A DNA stretch of 64,000 bases, taken from assembly GCF_003318235.1 (NCBI RefSeq), contig NZ_QOCG01000029.1, positions 1 to 64,000 on the forward strand. Direction: 5' to 3'. The notes beneath the pieces are model-generated. The model was not told where the DNA came from. It saw only the letters and a list, made by a program, of their open reading frames with translations, and ran no database searches. The stretch comes from Loktanella sp. D2R18 (lineage in GTDB: Bacteria > Pseudomonadota > Alphaproteobacteria > Rhodobacterales > Rhodobacteraceae). Of this stretch, positions 25,464 to 34,313 are shown piece by piece (the stretch's first letter is position 1; every line of letters starts with the position of its first letter). The position numbers and the translations under genes are program-made.

Positions 25464-26180
25464 ATGCCAAGTGAAACGCTGGTGATGATACCGCCAATGC
25501 TGTGCGATGCACGGATATTTGAGCCACAGATACGTGCGCTTGGGTCCGAGCATGCGGTGATGTTTGCACCCACAACCAAGGGTGAGCGGATGGAAGAGAT
25601 CGCCTCGCAAATTCTAAGTTGGGCGCCGTCAAAGTTCGCGCTTGCGGGCATGGGCATGGGGGGCATGGTCGCAATGGAAATCTTGCGCCGTGCGCCGGAA
25701 CGGGTCACGCGGATTGCGTTGATCAGCACTAGTCCACTGGCTGAGACGCCTCAAACCGCCGCATTGCGTGAACCACAAATTATCGCGGCGCGGGCTGGGC
25801 GCTGGGCGGATGTGCTTCAGCATGAAATCCATTCCACTTGGATGTCACCCAATGTCGATAAGGCCGCCTTTGTCCGGCTGCTAACGGTGATGGGGAATGC
25901 GCTTGGGCCAGAAGTCTATGTGAAACAAGCGCGCGCATTACAGCGGCGCAAGGACCTTCAGGCTGAACTGCGCAAGATCGCCCAGCCCGCGCTGGTGATT
26001 TGCGGGCGCCATGACGGGCATTACCCGGTTAAGCGCCATGAAACGATGGCAGAGTTGATCCCCTACTGTGATCTCGAGGTCATCGAAGACGCGGGGTATC
26101 TGCCAACCATCGAGGCACCGGAAAGTGTGACGGCGGCGCTGGGCGCGTGGATGCGCAGGCCGCTGATGCTACGCAATTAA
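25464..26180 (+). CDS. Alpha/beta hydrolase-fold protein without Ser nucleophile and His
   Basis: A 238-residue protein with a clear alpha/beta hydrolase fold: VMIPPMLCDARIF, then FALAGMGMGGMVAME where the usual G-x-S-x-G elbow reads G-M-G-M-G, so the Ser is Gly64. The acid is kept (GRHDGHYP, D184), but the C-terminal His position reads DAGYLPTIEAPE, with Tyr212 where relatives have His. Both changes are in clean codons (GGC and TAT), not frameshifts. It is probably not a classical serine hydrolase, though it may bind a ligand or use other chemistry. It is convergent with phaZ, with a 4 bp overlap at the ends. Confidence 0.82.
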   Translation: MPSETLVMIPPMLCDARIFEPQIRALGSEHAVMFAPTTKGERMEEIASQILSWAPSKFALAGMGMGGMVAMEILRRAPERVTRIALISTSPLAETPQTAALREPQIIAARAGRWADVLQHEIHSTWMSPNVDKAAFVRLLTVMGNALGPEVYVKQARALQRRKDLQAELRKIAQPALVICGRHDGHYPVKRHETMAELIPYCDLEVIEDAGYLPTIEAPESVTAALGAWMRRPLMLRN

Positions 26181-27451
26181 GCCGCAGCGTTTTTATTGGC
26201 GGCTTTTACTTTTTTGGGTGCTTCCGAATTTGCATCAATAAAGTCCAAAACAAGCGGGCGAATGTTGTTGCGCCAGCTACCGCCCGCAAAAATACCGTAG
26301 TGCCCGGCGCCCGGTTCAAGGTGCGACGCCTTTTTGCTATCAGGCAGGTTGGTCAGCAAGTCCAGCGCGGCAAGACACTGACCGGGTGCCGAAATATCGT
26401 CCTCTTCGCCTTCAACGATCTTGACCGCGACGGTCGTGATCTTGCCCATATCGACCTTGCGGCCAGCAACGGTAAAGTCGTTGCGCGCGATGTCGCGGTT
26501 TTTAAAGATACGTTCGACCGTGGACAGGTAGAATTCAGACGTCATGTCCATGACGGCCAGATATTCATCGTAAAACGCGTTATGCTTGTCGTGTTCGCTT
26601 GCTTCGCCTTTGGCCGTCTTGATGATTTGATCGCGAAACGCATCTGCATGGGTTTGGGCATTCATTGAAATGAACGATGAAAGCTGCAAAAGACCGGGAT
26701 ATACTGTGCGGCCAACGCCAGCGTATTTGAAACCAACACGTTGGATCATCGTCTGTTCAAGCTGCCCCATTGTAACAGAGCGCCCAAAATCGGTAACTTC
26801 GGTATGGTTCGCCTCGGGGTCAACAGGGCCGCCGATCAACGTGAGCGAGCGTGGTTGTGCCTTGGGGTCTTCTTCGGCCAAATAGGCCGTGGCTGCGAGC
26901 GCCAAAGGTACGGGCTGGCAAATGGCCATGACGTGAATGTCTGGCCCCAATTCACGCATGAAATCAACGAGGTATAATGTATAGTCTTCAACGTCGAACT
27001 TGCCTTCGCTGACGGGGATGTCGCGGGCGTTGTGCCAGTCGGTAATATAGACGTCACAGTCTGGAAGCAGGCTGATGACGGTTTTGCGCAGCAATGTAGC
27101 ATAGTGGCCTGACATCGGGGCGACAACCAGAACTTTGCGTTTGCTTGGCGTGCGTCCGGGCATGGTGAAATGTATCAAATCGCCAAACGGCCGTTTCAGG
27201 ACAGTTTCGATGACGACGGGGTGGTCTTTCCCTTTTTCGCAAGTGACGGTTGGTAGGTTCCAGTCAGGTTTAACAACCATGCGGGCAAATGAGCGTTCTG
27301 TCACCTCGCCCCATGCCATCAGCATGTCCATCGCCGGGTTCGCAGCCAGCGACATCATCGGGTATGAGGCAAATGCGCGTGCTGTGGCCCCAAGCCATTG
27401 GTTTGTGTTGCGCGCACTTTCCATCAGGTCATAGGTCATCATATACTTCAT
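26177..27451 (-). CDS. phaZ: Intracellular polyhydroxyalkanoate depolymerase
   Basis: A 424-residue PhaZ of the native-granule, cytoplasmic type, which releases 3-hydroxybutyrate from PHB. It begins MKYMMTYDLMESARNTNQWLGATARAFASY, typical of the family, and has the Cys nucleophile in VMAICQPVPL (C178), a lipase-box-like site as in PhaZ1 enzymes. The C-terminal EPGAGHYGIFAGGSWR holds the His. GGAG lies 8 bases before the ATG at 27451; an upstream start would overlap the PhaR-type palindrome and is unlikely. It is divergent from phaC across a 26 bp palindrome. Confidence 0.95.
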   Translation of the reverse strand: MKYMMTYDLMESARNTNQWLGATARAFASYPMMSLAANPAMDMLMAWGEVTERSFARMVVKPDWNLPTVTCEKGKDHPVVIETVLKRPFGDLIHFTMPGRTPSKRKVLVVAPMSGHYATLLRKTVISLLPDCDVYITDWHNARDIPVSEGKFDVEDYTLYLVDFMRELGPDIHVMAICQPVPLALAATAYLAEEDPKAQPRSLTLIGGPVDPEANHTEVTDFGRSVTMGQLEQTMIQRVGFKYAGVGRTVYPGLLQLSSFISMNAQTHADAFRDQIIKTAKGEASEHDKHNAFYDEYLAVMDMTSEFYLSTVERIFKNRDIARNDFTVAGRKVDMGKITTVAVKIVEGEEDDISAPGQCLAALDLLTNLPDSKKASHLEPGAGHYGIFAGGSWRNNIRPLVLDFIDANSEAPKKVKAANKNAAA

Positions 27452-27477
27452 TGTAACATCTCCGGTTAAGGCGCGCA

Positions 27478-27503
27478 GCTTATGCTGCACGTGCAGCATA
27501 AGC
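27478..27503. promoter_or_regulatory. PhaR-type operator between phaZ and phaC
   Basis: A perfect 26 bp palindrome whose core is CTGC-ACGT-GCAG (27485-27496). PhaR of Paracoccus is known to bind CTGC-N3/4-GCAG. It lies 15 bp before the phaC start and 27 bp before the phaZ start, so one site could control both genes. Confidence 0.85.
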
Positions 27504-27517
27504 ATAGGAACGTTAAT

Positions 27518-29314
27518 ATGACAACAAACGATTTAGACCCGCATGCTGCCACTGATAAGAACTTTACAAAGCTCGAAGCTAATATTGCAAAAATCGAAAC
27601 GCTGACACAACGTCTCCTAAAGGCTATGGGACACGGGCGCGCGGTGCCGCCGTCCCTGCAAGGGCCAAGCCAAGAGCTTTATACAAAGGCGGCGACTGGA
27701 TATTTTACCGAAATGATGCAAAATCCGGCCAAATTGGTTGAACATCAAGTCGAATTTTGGGGCAAATCTGTTAAACATTTTGTTGAGGCGCAGCACCTTT
27801 TGGCGCAAGGGAAACTTGAGCCGGCCACAGATGAAACCCCAAAAGATCGGCGGTTTGCTAATGAAATGTGGGACACGAACCCCTATTTCAATTTTATCAA
27901 ACAACAGTACATGATGAATGCCGCTGCAGTGCAGCAAGCGGTCGAAGACATCGATGCGCTTGATCCGGATGAAAAGAATCGCTTGCGCTATTTTAGCCAG
28001 CAAATCGTGGATATGGCATGTCCCACCAATTTTTTGGCAACTAACCCAGAGGCGCTTGCGCTTGCTGCTGAAACCGAAGGTGAAAGTCTCATTGCCGGGT
28101 TGGAAAACATGATTTCGGACCTCGAAGCCAATAATGGTGATCTCGTTGTTACATTGGCCGATAAGTCAGCGTTCAAACTGGGTGAGAACCTAGCGACGAC
28201 ACCGGGGTCGGTGGTGTTTCGGAACCGGCTATTTGAGTTGATCCAATATGCGCCGACAACCGAAAAGGTGCATACGACACCTTTGATTATCTTTCCGCCG
28301 TGGATCAACAAATTCTACATCTTGGACCTTAAGCCGCAAAACAGCCTGATCAAATGGGCGGTCGATCAGGGGCATACGGTGTTTGTTGTTTCTTGGGTCA
28401 ACCCAGACGCCAGTTTCAGCGGGACGACGATGACTGACTACATCGAAGAGGGGTATTTGGCGGCGATCGGCGCGGTCAAGGACATCTGCGGGGTCAAAAA
28501 GGTGAATGCGGTGGGGTACTGTATCGCGGGTACGACATTGTCTCTCGCGCTTGGCGTGATGAAAAAGCGCAAGGATACTTCCGTGAACTGCGCCACGTTC
28601 TTTACCACATTAACTGATTTTTCGGACCGGGGTGAAGTTGGCGTGTTCTTAAACGATGATTTTGTCGATGGGATCGAGGCTGAAGCAATGGAAAGCGGCA
28701 TCCTTGATTCATTTTATATGTCTCGCACGTTTTCTTACTTGCGCGCGAATGACCTGATCTATGGGCCCGCGATCAAGAGCTATATGATGGGGAAAGCCCC
28801 GCCAGCCTTTGACCTGCTATATTGGAATGGGGACGGAACAAACCTTCCTGCATCGATGGCCGTGGATTACCTGCGTGGGCTTTGTCAGGGTGACCGTCTT
28901 GCCAACGAGGGTTTTGAGGTGTGTGGCGAAACGATACAGCTTAAAGATGTGACTGTGCCGCTTTGTGCGGTCGCATGCGAGACGGATCATATCGCGGCTT
29001 GGAAAAGCAGTTATACGGGTGTTCAGAAAATGGGATCCAAGGATAAGACATTTATTCTATCTGAATCTGGGCATGTCGCCGGGATCATCAACCCACCATC
29101 CAAGAAGAAATACGGGCATTATACGAACCCCGAACAAGGGCTGACCGCAGATGACTGGTATGACGCTGCGGACAAACATGATGGGTCTTGGTGGCCGCGT
29201 TGGGAATCATGGCTCGCGGAAAAGTCGTGCAAAAAAGTCGATGCGAGACAACCAGGAGGCGAGTGCTATCCGGTTTTGGCGGCGGCGCCGGGTACATATG
29301 TCCTCGCTAAGTAG
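27518..29314 (+). CDS. phaC: Class I poly(3-hydroxyalkanoate) synthase
   Basis: A 598-residue PHB synthase, polymerising 3-hydroxybutyryl-CoA. The N-terminal PhaC domain is followed by the alpha/beta hydrolase catalytic part with GYCIAGTTLS holding the active Cys (C335), ETDHIAAW with the Asp (D490) and SGHVAGIINPPS with the His (H519). Length is that of class I enzymes, which need no PhaE partner. AGGA lies seven bases before the ATG at 27518; an upstream ATG at 27482 falls within the palindrome. phaP and phaR follow on the same strand, and phaZ is divergent. Confidence 0.97.
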   Translation: MTTNDLDPHAATDKNFTKLEANIAKIETLTQRLLKAMGHGRAVPPSLQGPSQELYTKAATGYFTEMMQNPAKLVEHQVEFWGKSVKHFVEAQHLLAQGKLEPATDETPKDRRFANEMWDTNPYFNFIKQQYMMNAAAVQQAVEDIDALDPDEKNRLRYFSQQIVDMACPTNFLATNPEALALAAETEGESLIAGLENMISDLEANNGDLVVTLADKSAFKLGENLATTPGSVVFRNRLFELIQYAPTTEKVHTTPLIIFPPWINKFYILDLKPQNSLIKWAVDQGHTVFVVSWVNPDASFSGTTMTDYIEEGYLAAIGAVKDICGVKKVNAVGYCIAGTTLSLALGVMKKRKDTSVNCATFFTTLTDFSDRGEVGVFLNDDFVDGIEAEAMESGILDSFYMSRTFSYLRANDLIYGPAIKSYMMGKAPPAFDLLYWNGDGTNLPASMAVDYLRGLCQGDRLANEGFEVCGETIQLKDVTVPLCAVACETDHIAAWKSSYTGVQKMGSKDKTFILSESGHVAGIINPPSKKKYGHYTNPEQGLTADDWYDAADKHDGSWWPRWESWLAEKSCKKVDARQPGGECYPVLAAAPGTYVLAK

Positions 29315-29356
29315 CCGATTGGACTGCATTTTCTGCGAGCGCGAAAATATTTTATG

Positions 29357-29393
29357 CTGCAGTGCAGAAAGAACTTGAAATGCTGCGTTGCAG
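29357..29393 (+). promoter_or_regulatory. Tandem PhaR-type operators upstream of phaP
   Basis: Two sites with the same consensus: CTGC-AGT-GCAG at 29357-29367 and CTGC-GTT-GCAG at 29383-29393, 26 bp apart centre to centre, about 70-105 bp before the phasin ATG. The second is embedded in a longer ATGCTGC/GCAGCAT dyad. They fit repression of phaP by PhaR until PHB granules form. Confidence 0.85.
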
Positions 29394-29460
29394 CATGCAT
29401 ATTGGTATCAGAAATTCACAGCGGGGAACGATCCTCGCCCCCTTTGAAAAGGCTGATATC

Positions 29461-29907
29461 ATGGCTGCGAAAACACAAGATTTCACTGCGATCTTTAAAG
29501 ACGTCACAGATGCGTTCCCCGTCGACACGAAGGCGATGGAAGAGCAGTTCAAAAACCAAACTGCACTGGCTGAGAAAATGTCAGCTGTTGCGCTGGATGC
29601 GGCTGGCAAATCTGCAGAGCTGTCCGCGAAATGGACGCAAGACACGATCGCTAAGATGGAAGCAATGTCAAAATCAAAAGCAGAGCCTGCTGATTACGCT
29701 AAGGCAATGACTGACTTCGCATCAGCAACCGCTGAATCTGCTGCTGAAAACATGTCGGCTTTCGCTGAAATCGCGAAAAAAGTACAAACACAGACGATGG
29801 AGCTCGTTCTTGCTGCTGGCAAAGACATGTCTGACGATGTGGCTGCCGCTGCGAAAAAAGCGACGTCCGAAGTAACTGCTGCTGCGCAAAAAGCGACAAA
29901 GAAGTAA
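29461..29907 (+). CDS. phaP: Phasin (PHB granule-associated protein)
   Basis: A 148-residue helical protein rich in Ala, Lys and Glu, with phasin features: MAAKTQDFTAIFKDV at the start, amphipathic helices with KNQTALAEKMSAVALDAAGKSAELSAKW, and a Lys/Ala-rich tail (AAAAKKATSEVTAAAQKATKK). It covers PHB granules. AAAAGG lies eight bases before the ATG at 29461. Two PhaR-type sites lie upstream, and a strong terminator follows. Confidence 0.92.
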   Translation: MAAKTQDFTAIFKDVTDAFPVDTKAMEEQFKNQTALAEKMSAVALDAAGKSAELSAKWTQDTIAKMEAMSKSKAEPADYAKAMTDFASATAESAAENMSAFAEIAKKVQTQTMELVLAAGKDMSDDVAAAAKKATSEVTAAAQKATKK

Positions 29908-29953
29908 TAACAGCGAAATCTGCCTTTGCCTCCCTAGAGGCATGATTTCTTAG

Positions 29954-29984
29954 AACGGTCCGCAGAAATGCGGGCCGTTTTTTT
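29954..29984 (+). terminator. Terminator after phaP
   Basis: AACGGTCCGCA and TGCGGGCCGTT form an 11 bp stem (one T-G) around a GAAA tetraloop and run directly into a seven-T tract. It lies about 47 bases after the phaP stop and insulates phaR. Confidence 0.92.
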
Positions 29985-30073
29985 GGTTTTAGCGGCACGA
30001 TACTAAAATGCTTTCTTTTTGCGCAGTTGCGGCATAGGCTTCTCTGCACCGCAATATATCGGGAGTGAACGCT

Positions 30074-30610
30074 GTGGCCGAAACGAATAAACCGCTTCTT
30101 ATTAAGCGCTACGCGAGCCGTCGTTTGTACAATACCGAGACAAGCGATTACGTGACGCTAGAAGATATCGCGCTGTTCATTCGCGAAGGCCGCGAAGTGC
30201 AGATCGTGGATTTGAAATCTGGTGATGATTTGACTCGTCAATATCTGCTGCAAATCATCGCCGAACATGAAAGCCGCGGTGAAAGCGTACTGCCTGTCGG
30301 CGTTTTAACTGACCTTGTCCGCAGTTACACCAGCCAAGCCGCGTCCGTCGTGCCTGACTTCTTGCAAGCCAGTTTTGAAATGCTGCGTGAAGGGCAATCA
30401 AAGGCGCTTGATAATATGGGCGCTGCGAACCCAATGGCTGCAATGCCCGGCTTTGAAGCCATGCAAGCCCAGCAAGCGGCGTTTTTTAAGGCGATGACAG
30501 GTGGGATCATGCCCACAGGCAGCGTGCCTGAAAAAGAGGGTGATGACCTTAGCGAAATCAAGGATCAGCTCGCGGCATTGCAAGAAAAGCTCGCTAAAAT
30601 GGTGAAGTAA
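30074..30610 (+). CDS. phaR: PHB synthesis repressor PhaR
   Basis: A 178-residue PhaR. The conserved DNA-binding domain reads PLLIKRYASRRLYNTETSDYVTLEDIA near residues 8-34, then IREGREVQIVDLKSGDDLT and LLQIIAEHES; a PHB-accumulation domain follows, ending in a coiled coil (EIKDQLAALQEKLAKM). GTG at 30074 has GGGAG eight bases upstream and gives the usual MAE... N-terminus; GTG at 30065 directly abuts this motif, so it is less likely. The protein binds PHB and its operators, repressing phaP and perhaps itself. Confidence 0.95.
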   Translation: MAETNKPLLIKRYASRRLYNTETSDYVTLEDIALFIREGREVQIVDLKSGDDLTRQYLLQIIAEHESRGESVLPVGVLTDLVRSYTSQAASVVPDFLQASFEMLREGQSKALDNMGAANPMAAMPGFEAMQAQQAAFFKAMTGGIMPTGSVPEKEGDDLSEIKDQLAALQEKLAKMVK

Positions 30611-30717
30611 CCGCGCTGGAATAACGTCCGTAATCTGTCGCAAAAAAACTTTACGATGGCTTGATTGATGCCCAAGGCATTTCCCCCTAGCGTGGCGACA
30701 AGGTGCAAGAGGATCAG

Positions 30718-31677
30718 ATGACGACAACAGGTAAAATCACGCTTTGGGGGGTCGAAGTTTTTGTCGCTACCGCCGAGGAGGCCTCTATTTCGGGTGCAGC
30801 CCGGCGGTTGGGCAGTTCGGCAGCGACGGTAAGCCAGCAGCTCAGCAACCTTGAAGGGGCGATTGGCACCACACTGCTTAACCGGAATGCGCGCCCGGTC
30901 ACGCTGACCCCCGCTGGTGAAATGTTTTTGCGCCGCGCCAATACGATCCTGAACGAAGCCGACCAAGCCAAGGCAGAATTGGCGATGGCGGATTTTAGCC
31001 GCTTGACCCGGTTCCGGCTCGGGATGATCGAAGATTTTGACGCCGAAGTCACCCCCGGCTTGCTCACCGCCATGAGCGACGATCTTAAGAACTGCCAGTT
31101 TTTGCTGGAAACCGGCGCGTCACACCGGCTGTTTGATTTGCTCGATAGCCGCGCGATTGATGTTATTGTTGCGGGGGATATGGGCCAAGCCAGCGCAGGT
31201 ATGGAAGTCCACCCACTGCTCGAAGAGCCTTTTGTCGTTGCTGTTCCAAAGGGCGCAATCAGTGGCGAAGACGTGGCCCGCCAGTTGCGCCGGATGCAGT
31301 TGATCCAATACACGACCCGGCACCATATGGGCCGGATAATTGCGGGGCACCTTGCGCGGCAAAACCTGCGGATCACGCATCGATTTGAACTCGATAGCTA
31401 TCACGCGATCATGGCGATGGTTGCGGCAGGGACCGGCTGGACCATTCTGACGCCACTCGGGTGTTTACGCGCGCAGCGGTTCGCGGATGCCGTTGATCTA
31501 CTGCCAATGCCCTTTGCACCGCTGTCGCGGGTCATTTCACTGACAGCGCGCCGCGATATTTTGGGCGACATGCCGCAAACGATGGCCGCGCGCCTTAAAC
31601 CGCTCGTGAACGAAATGATCGTGCAACCCGCTGTGCAGCGTTTCCCTTGGCTGCAAGACGAGATGCGCCTGCTTTAG
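30718..31677 (+). CDS. LysR family transcriptional regulator
   Basis: A 319-residue LysR regulator. The N-terminal winged helix is residues 5-65 (FVATAEEASISGAARRLGSSAATVSQQLSNLEGAIGTTLLNR), followed by the linker helix and a periplasmic-binding-like effector domain. GAGG lies six bases before the ATG at 30718. The gene is convergent with the DegT aminotransferase gene (4 bp overlap at the stops) and stands alone on the plus strand. The ligand and target are unknown. Confidence 0.9.
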   Translation: MTTTGKITLWGVEVFVATAEEASISGAARRLGSSAATVSQQLSNLEGAIGTTLLNRNARPVTLTPAGEMFLRRANTILNEADQAKAELAMADFSRLTRFRLGMIEDFDAEVTPGLLTAMSDDLKNCQFLLETGASHRLFDLLDSRAIDVIVAGDMGQASAGMEVHPLLEEPFVVAVPKGAISGEDVARQLRRMQLIQYTTRHHMGRIIAGHLARQNLRITHRFELDSYHAIMAMVAAGTGWTILTPLGCLRAQRFADAVDLLPMPFAPLSRVISLTARRDILGDMPQTMAARLKPLVNEMIVQPAVQRFPWLQDEMRLL

Positions 31678-32858
31678 CCGTAGGCGCGGGCAGGGGTCAT
31701 GGCGACGGACGCTGCTTCTGTGATGATTTGCGCGATGATATCGCATTCGGGCAGCGTCAAACGGGCGGGCAGGCGGACATCGCAGGCTTTCATCAGCATT
31801 GCGCGCGTTTGGGGCAGTTTGGGGACATCTCCGATAAACTGCCAATTCCAAAACGCGCGGGCGTTGTCGGTGCTTTGACCAAAGACTTGAATTTTGACAC
31901 CTGCCGCTGCGGCTGCGTCGACAAATGCGGCAGCTTGGGTATCGGACATATCGACGATATTGAACTGAATGGAATCTGGCGCGCGTACCTCGGGGGCTAG
32001 GCATTCAGGTACGGTCAACCATAGCGATGCGTTTAGCTGCGCTGCGACGTGATCATGATTGCGCCGCCCATCCGTGACGCGGCGCGCTAGTTCGGCCAAT
32101 TGGGGCCGGATCAATGCCGCCGACATATTGCTTAGACGTTGATTATAAAGCGGCAGCTTGTTTTGCCATTTGGCAAAGCTTTCCATCAGAACCGGGTGTT
32201 TTTTCCAGTTATGTTCATAGGCGCCTGACATGATAACCGCACGCGCGATCAAGTCAGGATCGTCGGTGATCATGATGCCACCTTCGCCTGCGTTCAGCAG
32301 CTTGTACGACTGAAAGCTAAAGCAACCAATCTTGCCAATCGTGCCGATGTTCTTGCCGTGCCAAGTCGTGCCAAGAGAATGTGCCGCGTCTTCGATCACA
32401 GGTATACCTGCCGCATCGCATAACTGCATAATTGCATCCATGTCAGATGTATGGCCGCGCATGTGGCTGATGATCACTGCATCTACGCCAGGCAGTTTGG
32501 CCGCGAAATCTTCTAGATCGATACGGTAACTGTCGCCGCATTCACATAACACAGGCTGGCAATCTGCGTGTACGACTGCCGAAGGCACCGCGCCAAATGT
32601 AAATGCGGGAATCATGACCCGGGCGTCGCGCGGTAGGCCAAGCGCCTTGAGCGACAAAAACAACGCCGCCGAACACGAAGAAACTGCAAGCGCGTATTTC
32701 GCCCCCAGCAGGTCCGCGAACTCTTGCTCTAGAAGCGCAACGGGTGCGTTTTCAGAGGTATAGCGAAACAAATCACCTGATTTCAAAATGCGCGAGACCT
32801 CGGCCATGGCTGATTCTGGAATAGGCTCTGCGGCGTAAACATCTGGGATATTGGTCAT
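31674..32858 (-). CDS. DegT/DnrJ/EryC1/StrS family aminotransferase
   Basis: A 394-residue fold-type I PLP enzyme. LGAKYALAVSSCSAALFLSL and the segment VIEDAAHSLGTTWHGKNIG lead to CFSFQSYKLLNAGEGG with the PLP Lys in SYKLLNAGEGG. Such enzymes usually transaminate keto sugars, but no sugar biosynthesis genes are nearby. A 9 bp inverted repeat sits just before the start. The protein overlaps the LysR gene end, and an amine oxidase gene lies upstream on the same strand. Confidence 0.86.
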   Translation of the reverse strand: MTNIPDVYAAEPIPESAMAEVSRILKSGDLFRYTSENAPVALLEQEFADLLGAKYALAVSSCSAALFLSLKALGLPRDARVMIPAFTFGAVPSAVVHADCQPVLCECGDSYRIDLEDFAAKLPGVDAVIISHMRGHTSDMDAIMQLCDAAGIPVIEDAAHSLGTTWHGKNIGTIGKIGCFSFQSYKLLNAGEGGIMITDDPDLIARAVIMSGAYEHNWKKHPVLMESFAKWQNKLPLYNQRLSNMSAALIRPQLAELARRVTDGRRNHDHVAAQLNASLWLTVPECLAPEVRAPDSIQFNIVDMSDTQAAAFVDAAAAAGVKIQVFGQSTDNARAFWNWQFIGDVPKLPQTRAMLMKACDVRLPARLTLPECDIIAQIITEAASVAMTPARAYG

Positions 32859-32864
32859 ATATTC

Positions 32865-32895
32865 AGCATTTCCAAAACTATATTTCGGAAATGCT
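32865..32895. promoter_or_regulatory. Inverted repeat upstream of the DegT aminotransferase gene
   Basis: AGCATTTCC (32865-32873) and GGAAATGCT (32887-32895) are perfect 9 bp inverted arms with a 13 base AT-rich spacer, starting 7 bp upstream of the ATG. It may be a regulator operator or a leader hairpin that covers the GGAAA ribosome-binding region. Confidence 0.5.
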
Positions 32896-32926
32896 TAACA
32901 TGTAAGTGATTACAAATCTATGACAG

Positions 32927-34231
32927 TTACACCCCAAGCCGGTCGCGCAGCGCGTACCATGTCATTGCAAGCGTCAATAGTGGTGCGCGAAATGTCGGCC
33001 CGCCAGGAAAATTTGGCACCTTAAGCGCTGATAACGTGTCAAACCGCGCGGCTTGGCCGGCGATAGCCTCTGCCATGATTTTGCCCGCCAGCCCGGAAAG
33101 TGCGACACCATGCCCCGAAAACCCTGCGCCCGACACGATATTGGGCGCGACGCGTTGTACGGCAGGCAGCCGGGTCATGGTGATGCCTAATGTGCCGCCC
33201 CAAGAGTAATCGATTTTTACACCGTTGAGCTGCGGAAACAATGTCGTCATGCGCTGGATGAGGGCAGTGTTAATATCCGTAGGAAAGCCAATCCCATAGG
33301 ATTCGCGGCCCCCAAACAAGAACCGATTATCTTCGGACATGCGGTAGTAGTTCACGACGAATTTGCTATCCGCCACGGCAATATCACGTGCCAAAACGGT
33401 CGCGGCGCGGTCTCCCAAAGGCTCCGTTGCGCAGATAAAGCTGTTGATTGGCATGACCTTGGCGGCGGTTTTGCGATCGATATTGGGTAAATACCCGTTG
33501 CCCGCGATAACCACATGCCGCGCGGTCACAGTGCCATTGGGGGTGCAGAGCCTGACGGGTGCACCTTGGGTTATCTTTGTGACTTCGGTTAATTCAAAGA
33601 TACGCGCGCCGGCCTCTTCGGCCAATCGCGCAAGCCCGATCACATAGCGTAAAGGGTGCATATGCCCCGCGCCCATGTCCAAGATACCACCGTGATAAAG
33701 TGGGGATTTGACCAGTTCACGCATGTCAGCTTCGCCGACAACAGAGATTTGGTCGTAGCCGTAGTTTTCGGATAGATATTCAGTGTCGCGTATATAATGC
33801 GCGGCCTCTTTTGCAGAATAAAACCCATGTGCCACGCCGGGCCGAAACCGTGCCTCTGGGATATGGGCAGCGCAGATGTCGCGAATATCTTGTTTGGCCT
33901 CTTCGGCAAGCGTCCAAAGCCCCGTCGCCGTTTCATTTCCCAGCGATTTAGCCAGTGTGCGCTGGTCCCAATTGTACCCGCTACCGACCTGCCCGCCGTT
34001 GCGCCCTGAGGCACCAAAACCCACACGGTGGGCATCCAAAACGACAACATCAAACCCCCGCGCAGCAAGATCACGCGCAGCGGACAACCCGGTAAATCCG
34101 GCACCAATCACGCAAACATCCACCGTCATATCAGTGTCAAGGGACGGGCGCGCAGCGGGTGTGTCTGCACTTGCGGCATACCAGCTTGGCGGAAACTGGC
34201 CAGGTTTATCGTTGCGATAGAGCGGGTTCAT
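32927..34231 (-). CDS. FAD-dependent amine oxidoreductase, PuuB/OrdL-like
   Basis: A 434-residue DAO-fold flavoprotein from ATG 34231. The Rossmann motif is VCVIGAGFTGLSAARDLAARGFDVVVLDA (residues about 37-65), then GFGASGRNGGQVGSG with the family's Gly/Asn-rich loop, and a C-terminal SGAGFSGHGVALSG. Relatives are gamma-glutamylputrescine oxidase and similar amine or amino acid oxidases. It faces the GFA gene divergently and lies next to an amino acid ABC transporter, so a role in using imported amines or amino acids is plausible. Confidence 0.87.
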   Translation of the reverse strand: MNPLYRNDKPGQFPPSWYAASADTPAARPSLDTDMTVDVCVIGAGFTGLSAARDLAARGFDVVVLDAHRVGFGASGRNGGQVGSGYNWDQRTLAKSLGNETATGLWTLAEEAKQDIRDICAAHIPEARFRPGVAHGFYSAKEAAHYIRDTEYLSENYGYDQISVVGEADMRELVKSPLYHGGILDMGAGHMHPLRYVIGLARLAEEAGARIFELTEVTKITQGAPVRLCTPNGTVTARHVVIAGNGYLPNIDRKTAAKVMPINSFICATEPLGDRAATVLARDIAVADSKFVVNYYRMSEDNRFLFGGRESYGIGFPTDINTALIQRMTTLFPQLNGVKIDYSWGGTLGITMTRLPAVQRVAPNIVSGAGFSGHGVALSGLAGKIMAEAIAGQAARFDTLSALKVPNFPGGPTFRAPLLTLAMTWYALRDRLGV

Positions 34232-34313
34232 CGGAGTATCCAGCGCTTGTGTTGATACGGCATTGCTGGGCATGCTGTCAGAAACCCGAAACGACAACAA
34301 ATGGAAACTGATC

